From Linnemannia elongata (taxonomy: Eukaryota; Mortierellomycota; Mortierellomycetes; Mortierellales; Mortierellaceae), in the NCBI GenBank assembly GCA_036320915.1, contig JAXBDG010000001.1, positions 3,618,001 through 3,682,000 on the forward strand: DNA of 64,000 nucleotides, written 5' to 3'. How positions within the stretch are numbered: position 1 is the first letter of the stretch; each line of letters opens with the position of its first letter. Made by a program: the position numbers and the translations under genes. The notes under the pieces were generated by a model, which saw only the letters and a list, made by a program, of their open reading frames with translations, had not been told where the DNA came from and ran no database searches. Of the stretch, positions 1-11,302 are shown piece by piece.

Positions 1-1144
1 ATGCTGGATATAATGCTGGTGTTGGTGCTGCTGCTGTTGATGTTGCTGTAGGTGCTGCTGGAGTTGTAGTTGGTGATACTGTTGTTGTTGTTGATTATGC
101 TGTAGTTGCGCTTGCCGCTGCGGAAAGTCTCTGGATATGGGATTGTTGGCAATATCGTTGACAGTGCTGGAGTTGGAATGGCTGTGAGAATTGGTCGATG
201 TCGAGAATGGATCTTGGGTTCGCTTCTACGGGGGGGGGAGGAAGATGGAAAGCAAAAGGTAGAGAGAGAGTGTGTGTGCGTGAGTAAGAGAGAGAGAGAG
301 AAAAGAGTGACAGGTGCTTGCCAAGAAGGAGTGAGAAAGAGAGGGAAAGAGAGATTTGGCAGCAAATTCCTTCAGAAGGAAATATCTTTCGCTCTGACTG
401 AAACTGAGACAGTGGCGTAGTGCTCAACAAATTGTTCCATACCTCGGCCTCTGGGATCGTCGGAAGTAGCTTCTCCATCATCCGCTCAGCTCGCGCCATC
501 CTTTCTCGCTCCTCGCGTAGGCGTTTTGCCTCCTTGCGTTCCTGATGGCACTTCATGCAATAAATTCCCTGGGAGGTCTTTGCAAAGACCAGGTCTTCTA
601 TCTTGGACTCGCACTGGATGCAGCGGAAGCAGTCTGCATGATAGGCTTCGTCGCCTGTTATGATTCATAAAGAGAGGAATAAAATAAGGGCAAGAGTCAG
701 CAATTGTCGATCAAAGGAAAATCAAAGCACACCTCTCAACCTTGAGTTCTGTACCTGTCATAATAGCTTCGTCGAGGATCGGTCGCCGGCAAGAGTTGCA
801 GTTGTAGGAGCACTGCTCGCAAATAGGGCTCCCATCGGACAGTAGGAGAAGGTTGCTATCACATTCTACCCTGTTTTTACACTTTGCACAACGAAAGCTA
901 AACAGGCATTAAAGTAGCAAACAAGGGACACTGTGTCAGCAAGGACAGGGAATCACTATCACAGACTACCTGTCTTTGGCATTTGAGTGGCCAAGGAACG
1001 GTGAACTTTTCAAGTGGTATGAGAAGGGCAAGAGGAAGGAAGAACTTGCCATTGGACATGCCAGAGACCTTCGCCGAATGCTACAACACTTCCTTCTTCG
1101 ATGGAGCGGTGACAACCAAGGCAGACAGGGTCCTGATCTTCCAT
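1..1144 (-). CDS. Twin-LIM-domain protein, Rga1/Rga2-like N-terminus (partial)
   Basis: Exons run 1144-1050, 897-755, 654 to an unresolved donor, and 225 to the window edge. The spliced protein carries two complete LIM zinc fingers: ligands C8, C11, H29, C32, C35, C38, C58, C61, then C65, C68, H85, C88, C91, C94, C112, C115. An Arg/Glu-rich helix (KEAKRLREERERMARAE) follows, then Ser/Gln-rich disordered sequence, with an almost pure Gln/His run at the edge. Tandem LIM domains joined by a short linker and followed by a charged helix are typical of fungal Rga1/Rga2 Rho-GTPase-activating proteins, which act at polarity sites on Cdc42/Rho. The GAP domain would lie outside the window, so a LIM-only scaffold is not excluded. 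Intron 1 starts with GC, not GT; using it restores the LIM residue C32 exactly. The exon 3/4 junction is a guess: the reading frame enters CT-rich sequence near 400, and an acceptor TAG lies at 228-226. Confidence 0.75.
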
Positions 1145-1887
1145 TGTGTTTAAAAGTAAGAGAAAAGAGATGGGAGGGGGAAGGTCGGTTGGGGGGAGGG
1201 AAGTTGAATGTAGTTGTTGTTGTCGTTGTAGCTGTCGTTAATGGATGTTGTTGATTTGGAGGGAAAAGAGATGATGGTGCAGTAAGAAGAGAGGAGGGGG
1301 GTTGAAGTGGGGAGGGGGGGAGGGAGGAGAAACGAGCGGGAAAAAGGGTTTGAGGGAGGCTGTTGAGTTGAATTGGAGGGATACATACAGCCAACCACCT
1401 GTCTTCTTTCTTTCACTCTCCCTCTCCCTCCCTCCCTCCTCTCCCTCTCTCTTTTCTTTTTTTCTTTTCTCTCCTATCTGCCTGTCCGTTTGTCAATGTA
1501 TTACTTGGGATCCAAGAGCCCATTTCATTTCTGATGAAAATGATACACACACGTGACCTGACCCACCATTCTCAAGGACCCTTTTCTGCCGCCAATAAAA
1601 ATGGTGGTGCAAGTGACAAGTGGGAGAGCGAAGAGAGGAGAGAGTAGAGAGGAGAGAGGAAAGAGGAAAGAGGAAAGAGGATCGGTGGGGTGCCCCCCCT
1701 TTTTTTGAAATGACAGGTGGTGTGCGTGGGTGTACAACAGCAGCGTGACCATGAAGGGGATGGAAAGCGGGGAGGGACCATGCGTGCAGAACAGAGCAAC
1801 GAAAGAGAGAGAGAGAGAAAGAGCTTCTTCTCATTGTTGTTTGCTGCTTGTATGTGTATTGTGTGCGTTGCGTGTGTGTTGTAGGTG

Positions 1888-1934
<47 letters not shown>

Positions 1935-2574
1935 GTATGTGTTCTGCGTTTATGTGTAGTAAGTGTTGAAAAGAAAGAATGGAAAAAAAAGACGAAAAAG
2001 TGGCCTGATCATTTTTCAGGCACCATCAGCACCAGCCCAAACCCAATCTGACTGATACATCATTCCAGTCGTCTGACTGTTCAAAAAGCGTCGCAGCATC
2101 AAACAACACGACGCATTATATTTCTTTTCTCGACGTCGATCCTTTTTCTATCTCTCATCCTTCTTCCTCTTCATCCTTGTTCTCTTCCCTTTTCTTCACT
2201 ATTCTCCTTCGTCTTCCTCTCGCCCTCCCTCCCTTCTCTTCTCTTTCCTCCTCCCTTCTTTATCATACCACTCGCCAAACAGCTCCTTACTCGTCGCACT
2301 TCTAAGCCCACCACCCATATACCCGCCTTTGCCAAGCCCTCCACCACCCCACGCATCCCCCTTCCCATTCACTCTTCCTTCATCCAACGCATACCTCCAC
2401 ATTCTCTCTGCCGTCAACAGTTGTTCATCCCCCATTTCCTCTCTTTCTCCCGCAGGTACTTGCCATGCTGCCATGCAAAACCCTAAAGCATATACAAATC
2501 TCGTTACGTGTTTCAGTACGCCCCCAAAACAACCACTGATTATTATTTCTTTTGGGATATTAGCAGTGACTCGC
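1145..2574. other. Gene-free region upstream of two divergent genes
   Basis: It lies between the start of the LIM gene and the proposed start of the VASt gene, so it holds both promoters. It is rich in purine or pyrimidine runs (GGA/GAGA near 1260-1330 and 1620-1680, CT near 1420-1480 and 2150-2260) and a TG microsatellite. Open frames here are low-complexity and match no family I recognise. A non-coding first exon of the VASt gene could lie in the CT-rich part after 2150. Confidence 0.5.
1889..1932. repeat. (TG)n microsatellite
   Basis: About 22 uninterrupted TG dinucleotides in the intergenic region between two divergent genes. Confidence 0.95.
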
Positions 2575-5414
2575 ATGGAAACTATTTATGATGAAGAGAG
2601 CAGCAGTGGTGAGTACTGGGGGTCAACTCCCTACACTGTATTAGACGACATGCGAGTGGCAATAAAAAAGGACAAGACGTGCATTACCAAGGATATTAAC
2701 CAATTATACCTTTTTGAATTGGTTGTGTACAGATATCGAGTCGTCCGTTGCGAACCTCGCGTTCAGTGACCTCTCGAGACTAATGGAACGATCGACGTCT
2801 TTGCCGTCGTTCAAGAGAATAAAGGGAAGAGCAAGAACGCCTTCATTCTCCACCTCGTGGCGACCCATGACAGATGCTACCAACATCCACGATACCCATC
2901 CCATCCCCAATGACACCGTGCCATCTGTCACTGTCAAACAACATTTTTCTCCCGACCTTCCAGGATCACTCGTCAACCCACCCAGCAGCACTGGACCGCA
3001 GTTAGCTACACCCCCTTACTCGCTCCCCGAGTGGATCACCGATGCAAAACTCCACAACGACAGACATCCTCGCCACCATGATACTCATGATCTTTCTGCC
3101 AAAGGTCGTCGTGACTCCCAAGGATCCTTCCGCTCCTTCTTTGGGACTCTTCATGGGCAGCAACCCCTTTCAGACCGATCAACATCTTCTAGCCTCCATC
3201 GACCAAGCTCAAGCTCAGAGGATTCCATGGACTCTCATACTTCTGCCTCCGTTCAGTCTATTCTACCCTCGCAAAACAAGACTATCAGTCGTACCTCATA
3301 CAGTCAGGAACTTTCGGCTCCCATTCCCATCCAGCCACATCTTTCTTCGGCACCATCGAGGCAACAATGGCGGAAGGCACCAACTCCTCCGCCATCCCTA
3401 CTTTCGCCATCATTGACAACGACCAAGGTCTCCAGATCATTGTCGACAATCCACGGCATTTCTGGATCCAGTTCTGCACAAAGCCATGCCATTCACACTC
3501 AAAAAGACGACCACACATCGACTATATCAAGCGACAAAGGAAGCATCAAAGGAAGCATCAAAGGAAGCATAATTTCGGTGTCTGCGCCACTATTATCGCC
3601 TGCCAGTAACGACTCTACTGCACTCGATTCACCAGCGATCCACACCTCTCAAAGTCAAGACCTGCTGGAACCTAAGGATGTCGGTGCCGGACCTACGAAT
3701 TGCAAGTGCCCTGAGCACTATCGATACGCGATCCTGTCCACCGTTGTCCCGATGCCATTGGATGTGTGCTTTGAGTGGCTCTACTCGTCTCAAGGACTTG
3801 GACACGAGGATCAATTGGTCAGGGAGGCACACGCTATTGTGAACTCCTCGCTTCACATCGAAATCTCCCCTTGGGCAAAACCTGGACCTGAGAACTCTAC
3901 CGCTGATACAAGTGGGTGGGAAACGAAGAGGCGACAGCTCCACTACTCTGTAACCTTCAAGATTCCGATGTGTAAGTTGGAAAACATCTACCATTTTGAA
4001 TGCAGTGTTGTTTGGGCTATGTGTGTGCATCATTCTAACCTTCAATGGCGGCCCTCTATTTTTAGTGGCAAAAACGTCGACCTTGTGTAATGAAACGCAA
4101 GAGATCCTGGAACACAACACCCATTCCATACGCCTCCACACAGAATCGACAACACCCAATGTTTTATACGGCGATACGTTTTCCACCGTCAACCAAGTCT
4201 GCCTTACACTGGAGTCACCGGGGATGACCAGGATCAGGTGTTTTGCCGAGGTCAAGTTCAAGAAGTCGATTCTTTGGAGTAGCAGGATCGAGGCGAGCGC
4301 AATGCAGGGATGTGGGTCGTACTACAAGGAGCTTCTTCGGCAGCTCATGGAGATGGAAGCGACAATATCACAGGAACCATTACATCCGGTGCGACCTTCA
4401 GTCATTCGTTCCAATACCTCCGACAGTGCCCAGACGAACCAACAGCTGCAACATGCTTCAATAACCACCAATTTGGCGATCTCCAACACCACAACATCTC
4501 TGGAGGCAGCACCTGTCATGGCACGATCATCGTCTCAAGGCTTTATCGGCGTCAGTCCGGCACACTCACTCCTCGCCCAGCAATACTTGAAGAACCCTCC
4601 GACTGTTTCCAAAGTTACACAAATCTCCACCACCTCAACAGACCTCTCTGCAGAATCCATCGCTACCGGTACCACCACTAGCGGCATTACATCAAACGAC
4701 AGCATCATCCCTACCGGCTCCTCTAAGCTCGTGGCGTTGAATAGGTCGGCAAGTGCTCTTTGGAAGAACATAGTTCAGACGTCCGTTGAGCTTTTGTCCA
4801 AGCCGCTTTCGATCAAGGCCACCAGCTCCAAGGACCGAGGCACGACACTTAGTGGCGATGGTGACTGTATCCAAGGTGATTCTGATATCGTCAGCGAAGG
4901 ATCTCCTTCCCAAGGCGGCTACCAATCGTCGACTGCCGTGTCAAGTCTGGATGGATCGGCACAGACAGTTGTTGAGGCAGGTGGCTCTGGTCAAGAATCG
5001 ACGGTGACGAATGCTGAGCTAGAGATCCTGTCTAAGGTGGAGAGTGATGCTACGGTGCCCAAGCAGGCGATCTCACCTATTCAGGCAAATAGCAGGGCTT
5101 TATGGCTTGTCCTTGCTGTTGCGATGGTAATGTCGGTGCTGAACCTGTGGTGCCTGTTTCGGACCGTTTCATCAATGGCGAATGTTATTCATAACAGCCA
5201 CCAAGGACGGCAACCTTCGAGGGCGCATCCGCTACATCACCACCATTGGCTGGACAGGACCGGCTGTTTCCATGATGGGGCCATTGGATCTGTTCAGATG
5301 TTTTCGAAGCATTTGCACTTGCTACCTCCTCATATACAGGCAGATATGCTGAGGTCCGAGATGAACGACCTTACACATCTGTTGCAGATTATACGAGGAG
5401 GCACAGAAAAATAA
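2575..5414 (+). CDS. VASt-domain (Lam/Ltc-like) membrane protein
   Basis: Exons 2575-2608, 2733-3971 and 4066-5414 keep phase and give 873 residues. Residues 12-330 are Ser/Thr/Pro-rich and disordered, with a short GSIK repeat. About residues 335-515 resemble a VASt domain: an opening stretch with CPEHYRYAILSTVVP, a central RRQLHYSVTFKIPM, and a closing part with FAEVKFKKSILWSSRIEASAM before YYKELL. VASt domains of the yeast Lam/Ysp family bind and move sterols at membrane contact sites. A single hydrophobic helix (ALWLVLAVAMVMSVLNLWCLF, about 770-790) would anchor the protein, as in Lam proteins. The GRAM/PH domain usually N-terminal to VASt is not visible, so either it is absent or the true start lies in an upstream exon. 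The first ATG was chosen because it is followed by a perfect GTGAGT donor in the right phase. Sterol transfer is inferred. Confidence 0.75.
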
Positions 5415-5722
5415 ATTCTCACCCTTGATCGCCAACCTTTTTTTTTAGCGTTCTTTCCCACCCTACCAGTGATTCCCGCCTTTTTTAAAATCCTCTTGAA
5501 GCCCCTTTCTTTCTTCCTTCTTCAAGCACTTCCTCTTGTTATCCTTTCCTCCAGCCCCAAAAAAGCATAAAGCAACTGTTGCCAGCGACAACCGCCCGTT
5601 GCATCCTTTCACACTTTACAATTGTTTTTCTCATTCCTCATCGCATCTCTTTCACCCTTCTCCACAACCAATAATTAAATACAACTTAAACGCACTTACC
5701 ACCAAGTTTCGACAGTGACGGG
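5415..5722. other. Gap between two plus-strand genes
   Basis: CT-rich sequence with poly(T) at 5440-5448. It serves as the 3' end of the VASt gene and the promoter/5' UTR of the oligopeptidase. No coding signal is visible. Confidence 0.5.
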
Positions 5723-8700
5723 ATGGCTCTCTTGACAGCCCCATCTCAGTACTCAGGCTCAACCCGTGAGAGCCCTCGCTTTTCTCGCCACAAACGTAGT
5801 CCAGGCATCGAGCAGGCTTCTCATATCCTGACTTGTAAAGGAAGTGACAACTACAACTACTGCGACGACGACGACAAAGAGACAACAACAGCCAACAGCC
5901 AGGGCAAAACAGAACAGCGTAATCGTCATTGTAACAGGCCAATTGACAATGCTAGTCCTCAATGCGGCAGCAGAAACAGATACAACCACGGTGTCAACCA
6001 CGATACCAGCTATGAATATGACATCGACGGCAATAGAACCTATCAGGACAACTGGAACGAAAAGTCGGGACGTTTCCTTCTCTTCGCCGATCGCTCGCGT
6101 GGTCACTTCTTCAACAACGACAGCACTACCACTACCACATCCTCCAGCTCACCCCAACCTCACTCCAAGCTGGAGCTCCACCATCCCCTTCTCCACAAAC
6201 AGCGGCAACAGCAACAGAAACAACCTTCACAGAGATACACAGACTCCGCACTCTTGCAACACCTCTTTCGTCTGACGAACATAAGAGTCGCCTCCCTCAC
6301 TCTCCTCTTCTGTTTCACGGTTCTGAACTTGTTCTCCTGGCCACCAATGCCAGTTACTGCAGCCGCCTCCACATCCATGGCTGGGGACTTGAATGGTAAG
6401 AGAGAAAAGAAAAAAAAAGGAAGGAAAGACTGACACAATGAATGATAGAGTAGAGGCCAAAACCACAAAATTTACCATCATCCATTCCCACGTCCTTAAT
6501 AGCTCCCGAAAGCGACACCCGCTCAGACCGTTCCAGGCCACTCCTCAATCCCATTCAACAATCCGTATTCTCAACCCCCTCTTCTCCAACTCTGGCGCAC
6601 AAACCCCAAAAACCGTCCAGACCTCCCAAACTACCCCACCTTGCCAAGAGGATTCCTCGACCTATTACCCTCTACAACGAGACCCTTATCGACTACTACC
6701 ATTGGATGCACTATCTCGACCAGGATCCTGATGTCGAGACCTATATCCAAGCAGAGTCAGAGTACACCGCAGCCTGGATCGCCCAATCTGGGATTGAGGG
6801 TCTACAGAAGCAGCTGAATCTAGAGGTCAGTCAAATCAAAGCCTCGATGGCAGCTCAACCTAAACGTGGTGACCGCCCTTCCTTGGATGCTTCAGACGAC
6901 GACTTGATGCAAACCAGCGATGGCCCCTCCGGCAGTCGCAGCGACATGAAGAAGCCCAACGTGGAACATCTAGAACGGACTCGATTTTGGGATGTCGATC
7001 GATGGCGATATTGGCTGGACGGGACGGTGGGCGATTACGGTGTTTATAAGCGGCGACCTATTTCGGCGAATGCGTATCAAAAGACCATGGAACTTGCACG
7101 ACAGACTTACATGATGCCGCGACCAGCGCCAGAGTTGAGCCCTGATCGCGAACCTGGATCATTCTCGCAGTCCCCACCCTCTCAGTTTCGATTCGCCATT
7201 CCATCAAGGCCTGATGGTCGAGGCAAGGACAAGAACAAGGACAGAGTCAAGACAGTTGGAGGTTGTTCGTTCGAGGCAAATGTCTCTGCCTCAGACGTCC
7301 AAATCGTTCTGGACGTCAATCGGTTGGCCAAAAAGGTGAAGCGCAAAGGAGGTGCTGGTCAGTTTTTATTCGGAGCAATTGAGATTCAGCCTCAACACAC
7401 GTCGCTGAAGCATGACCGCAGCGTGCACCATAATCCGGACAGCACGGCCGGAGGTGGAACAAGTTCGGAGACATTCCTGGCATACACCTACGATGTCTCG
7501 GGAGACGAGCGGTATCACATCAGGATTATGCCACTGCCGTCAGTATCATCTTCTGGACCGACTCCATCCACTTGTTTGTCAAGACGATCCGCTCTCAGCC
7601 TAGCCTCGGAATGCGAACGACAACCATCGCCCGCAGAGTTCGATTTCGACCACTGGTGCGAAACGCTGGATCAAGGTCGCCCTATCATGACGTTGGAGGG
7701 TAATGTGCTCAAGGATGCTGGACCAGAGACACGATGGGTGAAACTGGGTCAGGAATTGTTCTTGTACTTCACCAGGCTGGATTCCAAGGGATTGTCGAGG
7801 GAGGTGTGGCGTGTGAGGGTCGACTCTTTGGATGCGGCTGGCTCTGGCTTCGGTGATGGTCAGGACATGAACCAGGGTAGCATGGACCGCTCAAAAGCGA
7901 AACCTCGGCAGCCTCCCAAACTTACACCCGAACTGGTGATGCGCGAGAAGGACGAGCGGAATGTACTTTTGATTTCACAGACCAACGACGGACGGTACCT
8001 ACTCATCGAGGTATGTGCTTTGTACTGTTCGACACTGATTACTATGGTTGGTATTCGTTGTTCTTGTTGACAATCTATTAATGCGGGTCCCTCCTTTGGC
8101 GCTGTCTGTGTTGTAATAATCATAGAGCGCCGGACAGACCAGCAGCCACACTTACTTTCTCAGCATCGACAGGCCCGAAGCAGGATGGCACATCGTACGA
8201 CAACCCGAGGAAGACGTCCTCTACAAGGTCGAACATCATTCAAGGTACTTTTACCTTCGCACCAACCACAACAACGCCCCCAATTTCAAGGTTCTTCGCA
8301 TCCCGGTCGAGATGTACTTCGGCAATAACCTTCAGACTTTGGTCGAGACGCCTGTCGAATTTGAACGACTTCCAGATCGACCCAAGTCGCAAACTCCGTC
8401 GTTCTTCTTGAAGCATATCCAGGACGAAGTTGTGGTCGCACACGATCCTAGCGAGTACCTGGAGCGATTTGAGGTCTTTGTCGAGCATTTCGTTGCCTGG
8501 GTCTGGCGAGGTGGACTGCAGGAGTTTCGCATCTTTAAGGCGCCTCACCCTAGTGAAGGAGATGGCCCCAATCCCGACTTCCCTCTCACGGAACTACAAC
8601 GAGTTCGGCCATACGATCCCGAGTTCAAGCTGGCGGCAGTGATGCCTGGAAATATCCGAGATGGGGAAGAACGGCTCTTCCGCGACTTTTATTCGACAAG

Positions 8701-9973
8701 ACTCCGCTACTCAAACTGTTCCTTCATCCATCCATGGGCGCTTTACGAGCTGGACATGCACGTACTGACACCCTTGATGACGGCCAGGAATTCAGAGGCG
8801 GACGATGACAAGGTCAGGAAGGCGACCAAACTGGTTTGCCGGGAGCCTTTCCCTATTGGTATACGGTATGGCCAGCCCGCACAAGAGTCCCTTCAAGACA
8901 CCGGTCTTTTGCTCAAAGATACGAAGAAGGAGCAGGAACTGGAGATGAGTCGGTACAAGGAGTTGCGCATCATGGTTGAATCAACACACGGCACCAAGAA
9001 TCCACACGGCCATGACAAGATCATGATTCCAATCTCCGTCGTCTATTACACTTATCCGGATGGTGACCGCTTCCCGCGCAAGGCTGGATTTTTGAATGCG
9101 TATGGAGCGTATGGTACTTTGACGGCTCCATTTTTCGATCCTGCCAGGACGTTACCTCTTCTTCGCCGCGGTCTTGTCTATATTCAAGTCCACCCCCGTG
9201 GCGATGGAGTCATGGGACCCAGCTGGTACGCTGACGGCAAGCAGGAGAACAAAAGAAACACGTTTTATGATGTTGAGGACGCCTTGCTATATCTTCGGGA
9301 CTCTGGTATGGTCGAGCCTGGAGGGGTGGTGGTTCAGGGCCGCAGCGCTGGAGGACTGGTCACGGGGTGGGTTGCCAACCGGTGGGGTGAGGCAACCCAG
9401 CCCTCACCTGGCAGTTCCATAGGTGGCCATCGTAAGCGTAACAACGGCGACGACATTGACGCAGTGGAGAGAGGAAGCAAGCCCAAGAATATTGTGCGAG
9501 AGATGGTCAAGGTGGTGTTGGCACAAGTACCGTTTCTGGATGTGATTTCGACCATGTCGGACCCGAATATTCCGTGGGTGGATTATGAGTGGGCAGAGTG
9601 GGGGTCGCCATTACAAAGCCGAGAGATTTTCGAAGTGATGAAGGCCTACTCTCCCTACGACCGTGTTCGCAACCAACCGTACCCGGCGATGATGGTGATG
9701 GGGGGACTGTCAGACGGTCGAGTCAGCTATGCAGAACCACTCAAGTTCGTTGCCAAGTTGCGGAGCATCGATGGCAAGACGAATGACTGCCAATCGGTGG
9801 AGGAGAAGCTTGACCGGGGGAAGAAACGGATGTGTGTTGGTGAGAAGGAGACGCCCTTGCTACTGCAGATGGAGGACGGTGGTCATTTCAGTGACGACAG
9901 TACTCTCTGGATGGCGTTTGCTCTTTACCATCTTGAAGCCGACAAGGGTGCGTTTGACTCATACCTTGATTGA
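5723..9973 (+). CDS. Membrane-anchored S9A prolyl oligopeptidase (oligopeptidase B-like)
   Basis: Exons 5723-6395, 6503-8010 and 8126-9973 keep phase and encode 1342 residues. Residues 1-185 are polar and low-complexity. A hydrophobic helix at about 189-212 (VASLTLLFCFTVLNLFSW) makes a type II anchor. The propeller part starts near LYNETLIDYYHWMHYLDQ, and the alpha/beta-hydrolase domain ends the protein. The serine-peptidase triad is intact: S1134 in GRSAGG, D1257 in GLSDGRVSY and H1314 in DGGHFSDDS. The stretch PRGDGVMGPSWYADGK is the oligopeptidase B type, which cleaves short peptides after basic residues. Family members are usually soluble and about 700 residues, so the anchor and long N-terminal region are unusual; the catalytic domain should face the lumen or exterior. 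An alternative last intron (donor GTGCGT near 9948, acceptor GCAG near 9991) would replace the final residues with GIYK. A broken copy of part of exon 3 lies at 16663-17000. Confidence 0.88.
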
Positions 9974-10096
9974 ACATTTCATGACTGCAGGTGGAATATA
10001 TAAATGAATATTTACTATGATACATTGCTGCAACTAAAGAACGTAATGGAAAGAAGAGAGATGGAGTAGAACGAGCGCAAAGGTGAAAGAGAAAAG

Positions 10097-10804
10097 CTAG
10101 CAAAGGGGTTCATGCAAGACGTTGGCGATATCGATCCATTGCATCGCGCGGACGACCTTATCCGTCCTGGCTGTAGGTTCCTCGTCGTGTCCCCAGGAGG
10201 TCCACTCTCGGAACTGTGCCTCGGTCTTCATAGCCTTGCGCTCTTCCTGCATGCCCTTCAACATGGCCTCATATTCTAGGTCTTCATCATCCATGTCCAT
10301 CATGTCCTGGCTGGGCTTTATGCTGTTGCTGGTGTTATCTTGTGTCTGTCCTTTTTGCTCGGCCAGTTTGTAGATCGTGCCAATGTATCCTTCGGGGACT
10401 TTCATCACGGTTCCCTTGAGTGTCCTGCCCCGGAACGAGACTTCGGGTGAGACGAGGGATGTTGTTGACTCCAATGTTCCTGTTGTTACTGCTGCTGTAC
10501 AATTCGTCATAACAGTTGCGGAGGTGGTGGTGGTCGTCGTCGTCGTCTCGGAAGTAAGGGAGACGTCTCCGCTCGCAGATATATCCAGTTCGGAAGCTGT
10601 TGTTGTCGTTGTTGCTGCTGAGGTATGAACTAGCGTGGACGGGTACGTTCCGTCGACGAGGAAAAAGAATCCGGGGATGTTGGCCTTGCCGTCGTGTTGG
10701 ATTCCGCATGGCAAGAGATGGAGGGATGTATGATCGAGCGTCTTGAGGGATGATGGGTGAAGGTGAGCAGCTGGTTGCTCAAGGACTGATTCTGTGGTAG
10801 CCAT
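10097..10804 (-). CDS. RNH203: Ribonuclease H2 non-catalytic subunit C
   Basis: A single-exon gene of 235 residues. The N-terminal part has the family signature HLLPCGIQHDGKANIPGFF. After a Thr/Ser-rich insert (about 65-120) comes the second signature, SFRGRTLKGTVMKVPEGYIGTIY. These two blocks form the triple-barrel fold through which RNASEH2C/Rnh203 pairs with RNASEH2B/Rnh202 to support the catalytic subunit, which removes ribonucleotides from DNA and RNA-DNA hybrids. The acidic C-terminal extension (MMDMDDEDLEYEAMLKGM) and the Thr-rich insert are longer than in animal orthologues. The stop lies 124 bp from the convergent end of the oligopeptidase gene. The gene is absent from the second copy of the surrounding segmental duplication. 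Confidence 0.85.
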   Translation of the reverse strand: MATTESVLEQPAAHLHPSSLKTLDHTSLHLLPCGIQHDGKANIPGFFFLVDGTYPSTLVHTSAATTTTTASELDISASGDVSLTSETTTTTTTTSATVMTNCTAAVTTGTLESTTSLVSPEVSFRGRTLKGTVMKVPEGYIGTIYKLAEQKGQTQDNTSNSIKPSQDMMDMDDEDLEYEAMLKGMQEERKAMKTEAQFREWTSWGHDEEPTARTDKVVRAMQWIDIANVLHEPLC

Positions 10805-11302
10805 GGTTGTTTTTCTTTTGCGAATGCGAGAAAATGGTGCGTTGCGGGGACTTGGTTGTTATTGAAAGGGGGGCGGTGGCGATTGGATCTTGACCTTCGT
10901 TCGGTGCTTGCTTCCTTTTGTTGATGCGAGCGGTGGGTTGTGGTTTATAATTGTGTGTTTTTTGGGAACAGAAAGTGAAAGGGCCAACAAATGTGATTAT
11001 ATTTTTTTGCAAAAAAAACAAGTTGTTTGGTGGCGTGGCGCGTGTCACAATTTTGAGTTTTTTTTTTTTTTTTGCTCCTGAAAGAGCCAAAATCCTATGA
11101 TGAGAAAGGCGAGGGAAGGGAGCCCTGCAGGGATTACTTAATGTATGTTGGTTGTAAAGATGGGCTGTCCAGCAAGCCGAATTGGTTTTTTATTATGTAA
11201 AAAAGACATTGATATGTATCAAAGAGAATGAGACTCGCTAAAAGAAGGAGTCCTTTTGGGAAGACACATTTTAACAGTTAGATGTAAAGAAGGAGAAGCA
11301 CC
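10805..11302. other. Gap holding the RNH203 promoter and protease A 3' end
   Basis: Contains poly(T) at about 11058-11075. From about 10985 to 11302 it aligns with 17080-17392 beside protease B, so the segmental duplication extends through here. No coding sequence is seen. Confidence 0.6.

Noticed and set aside
5844..6275. 143-codon frame rich in Thr
   Set aside because: Alternative frame of oligopeptidase exon 1; the chosen frame leads into the membrane helix and splices in phase to the catalytic domain.
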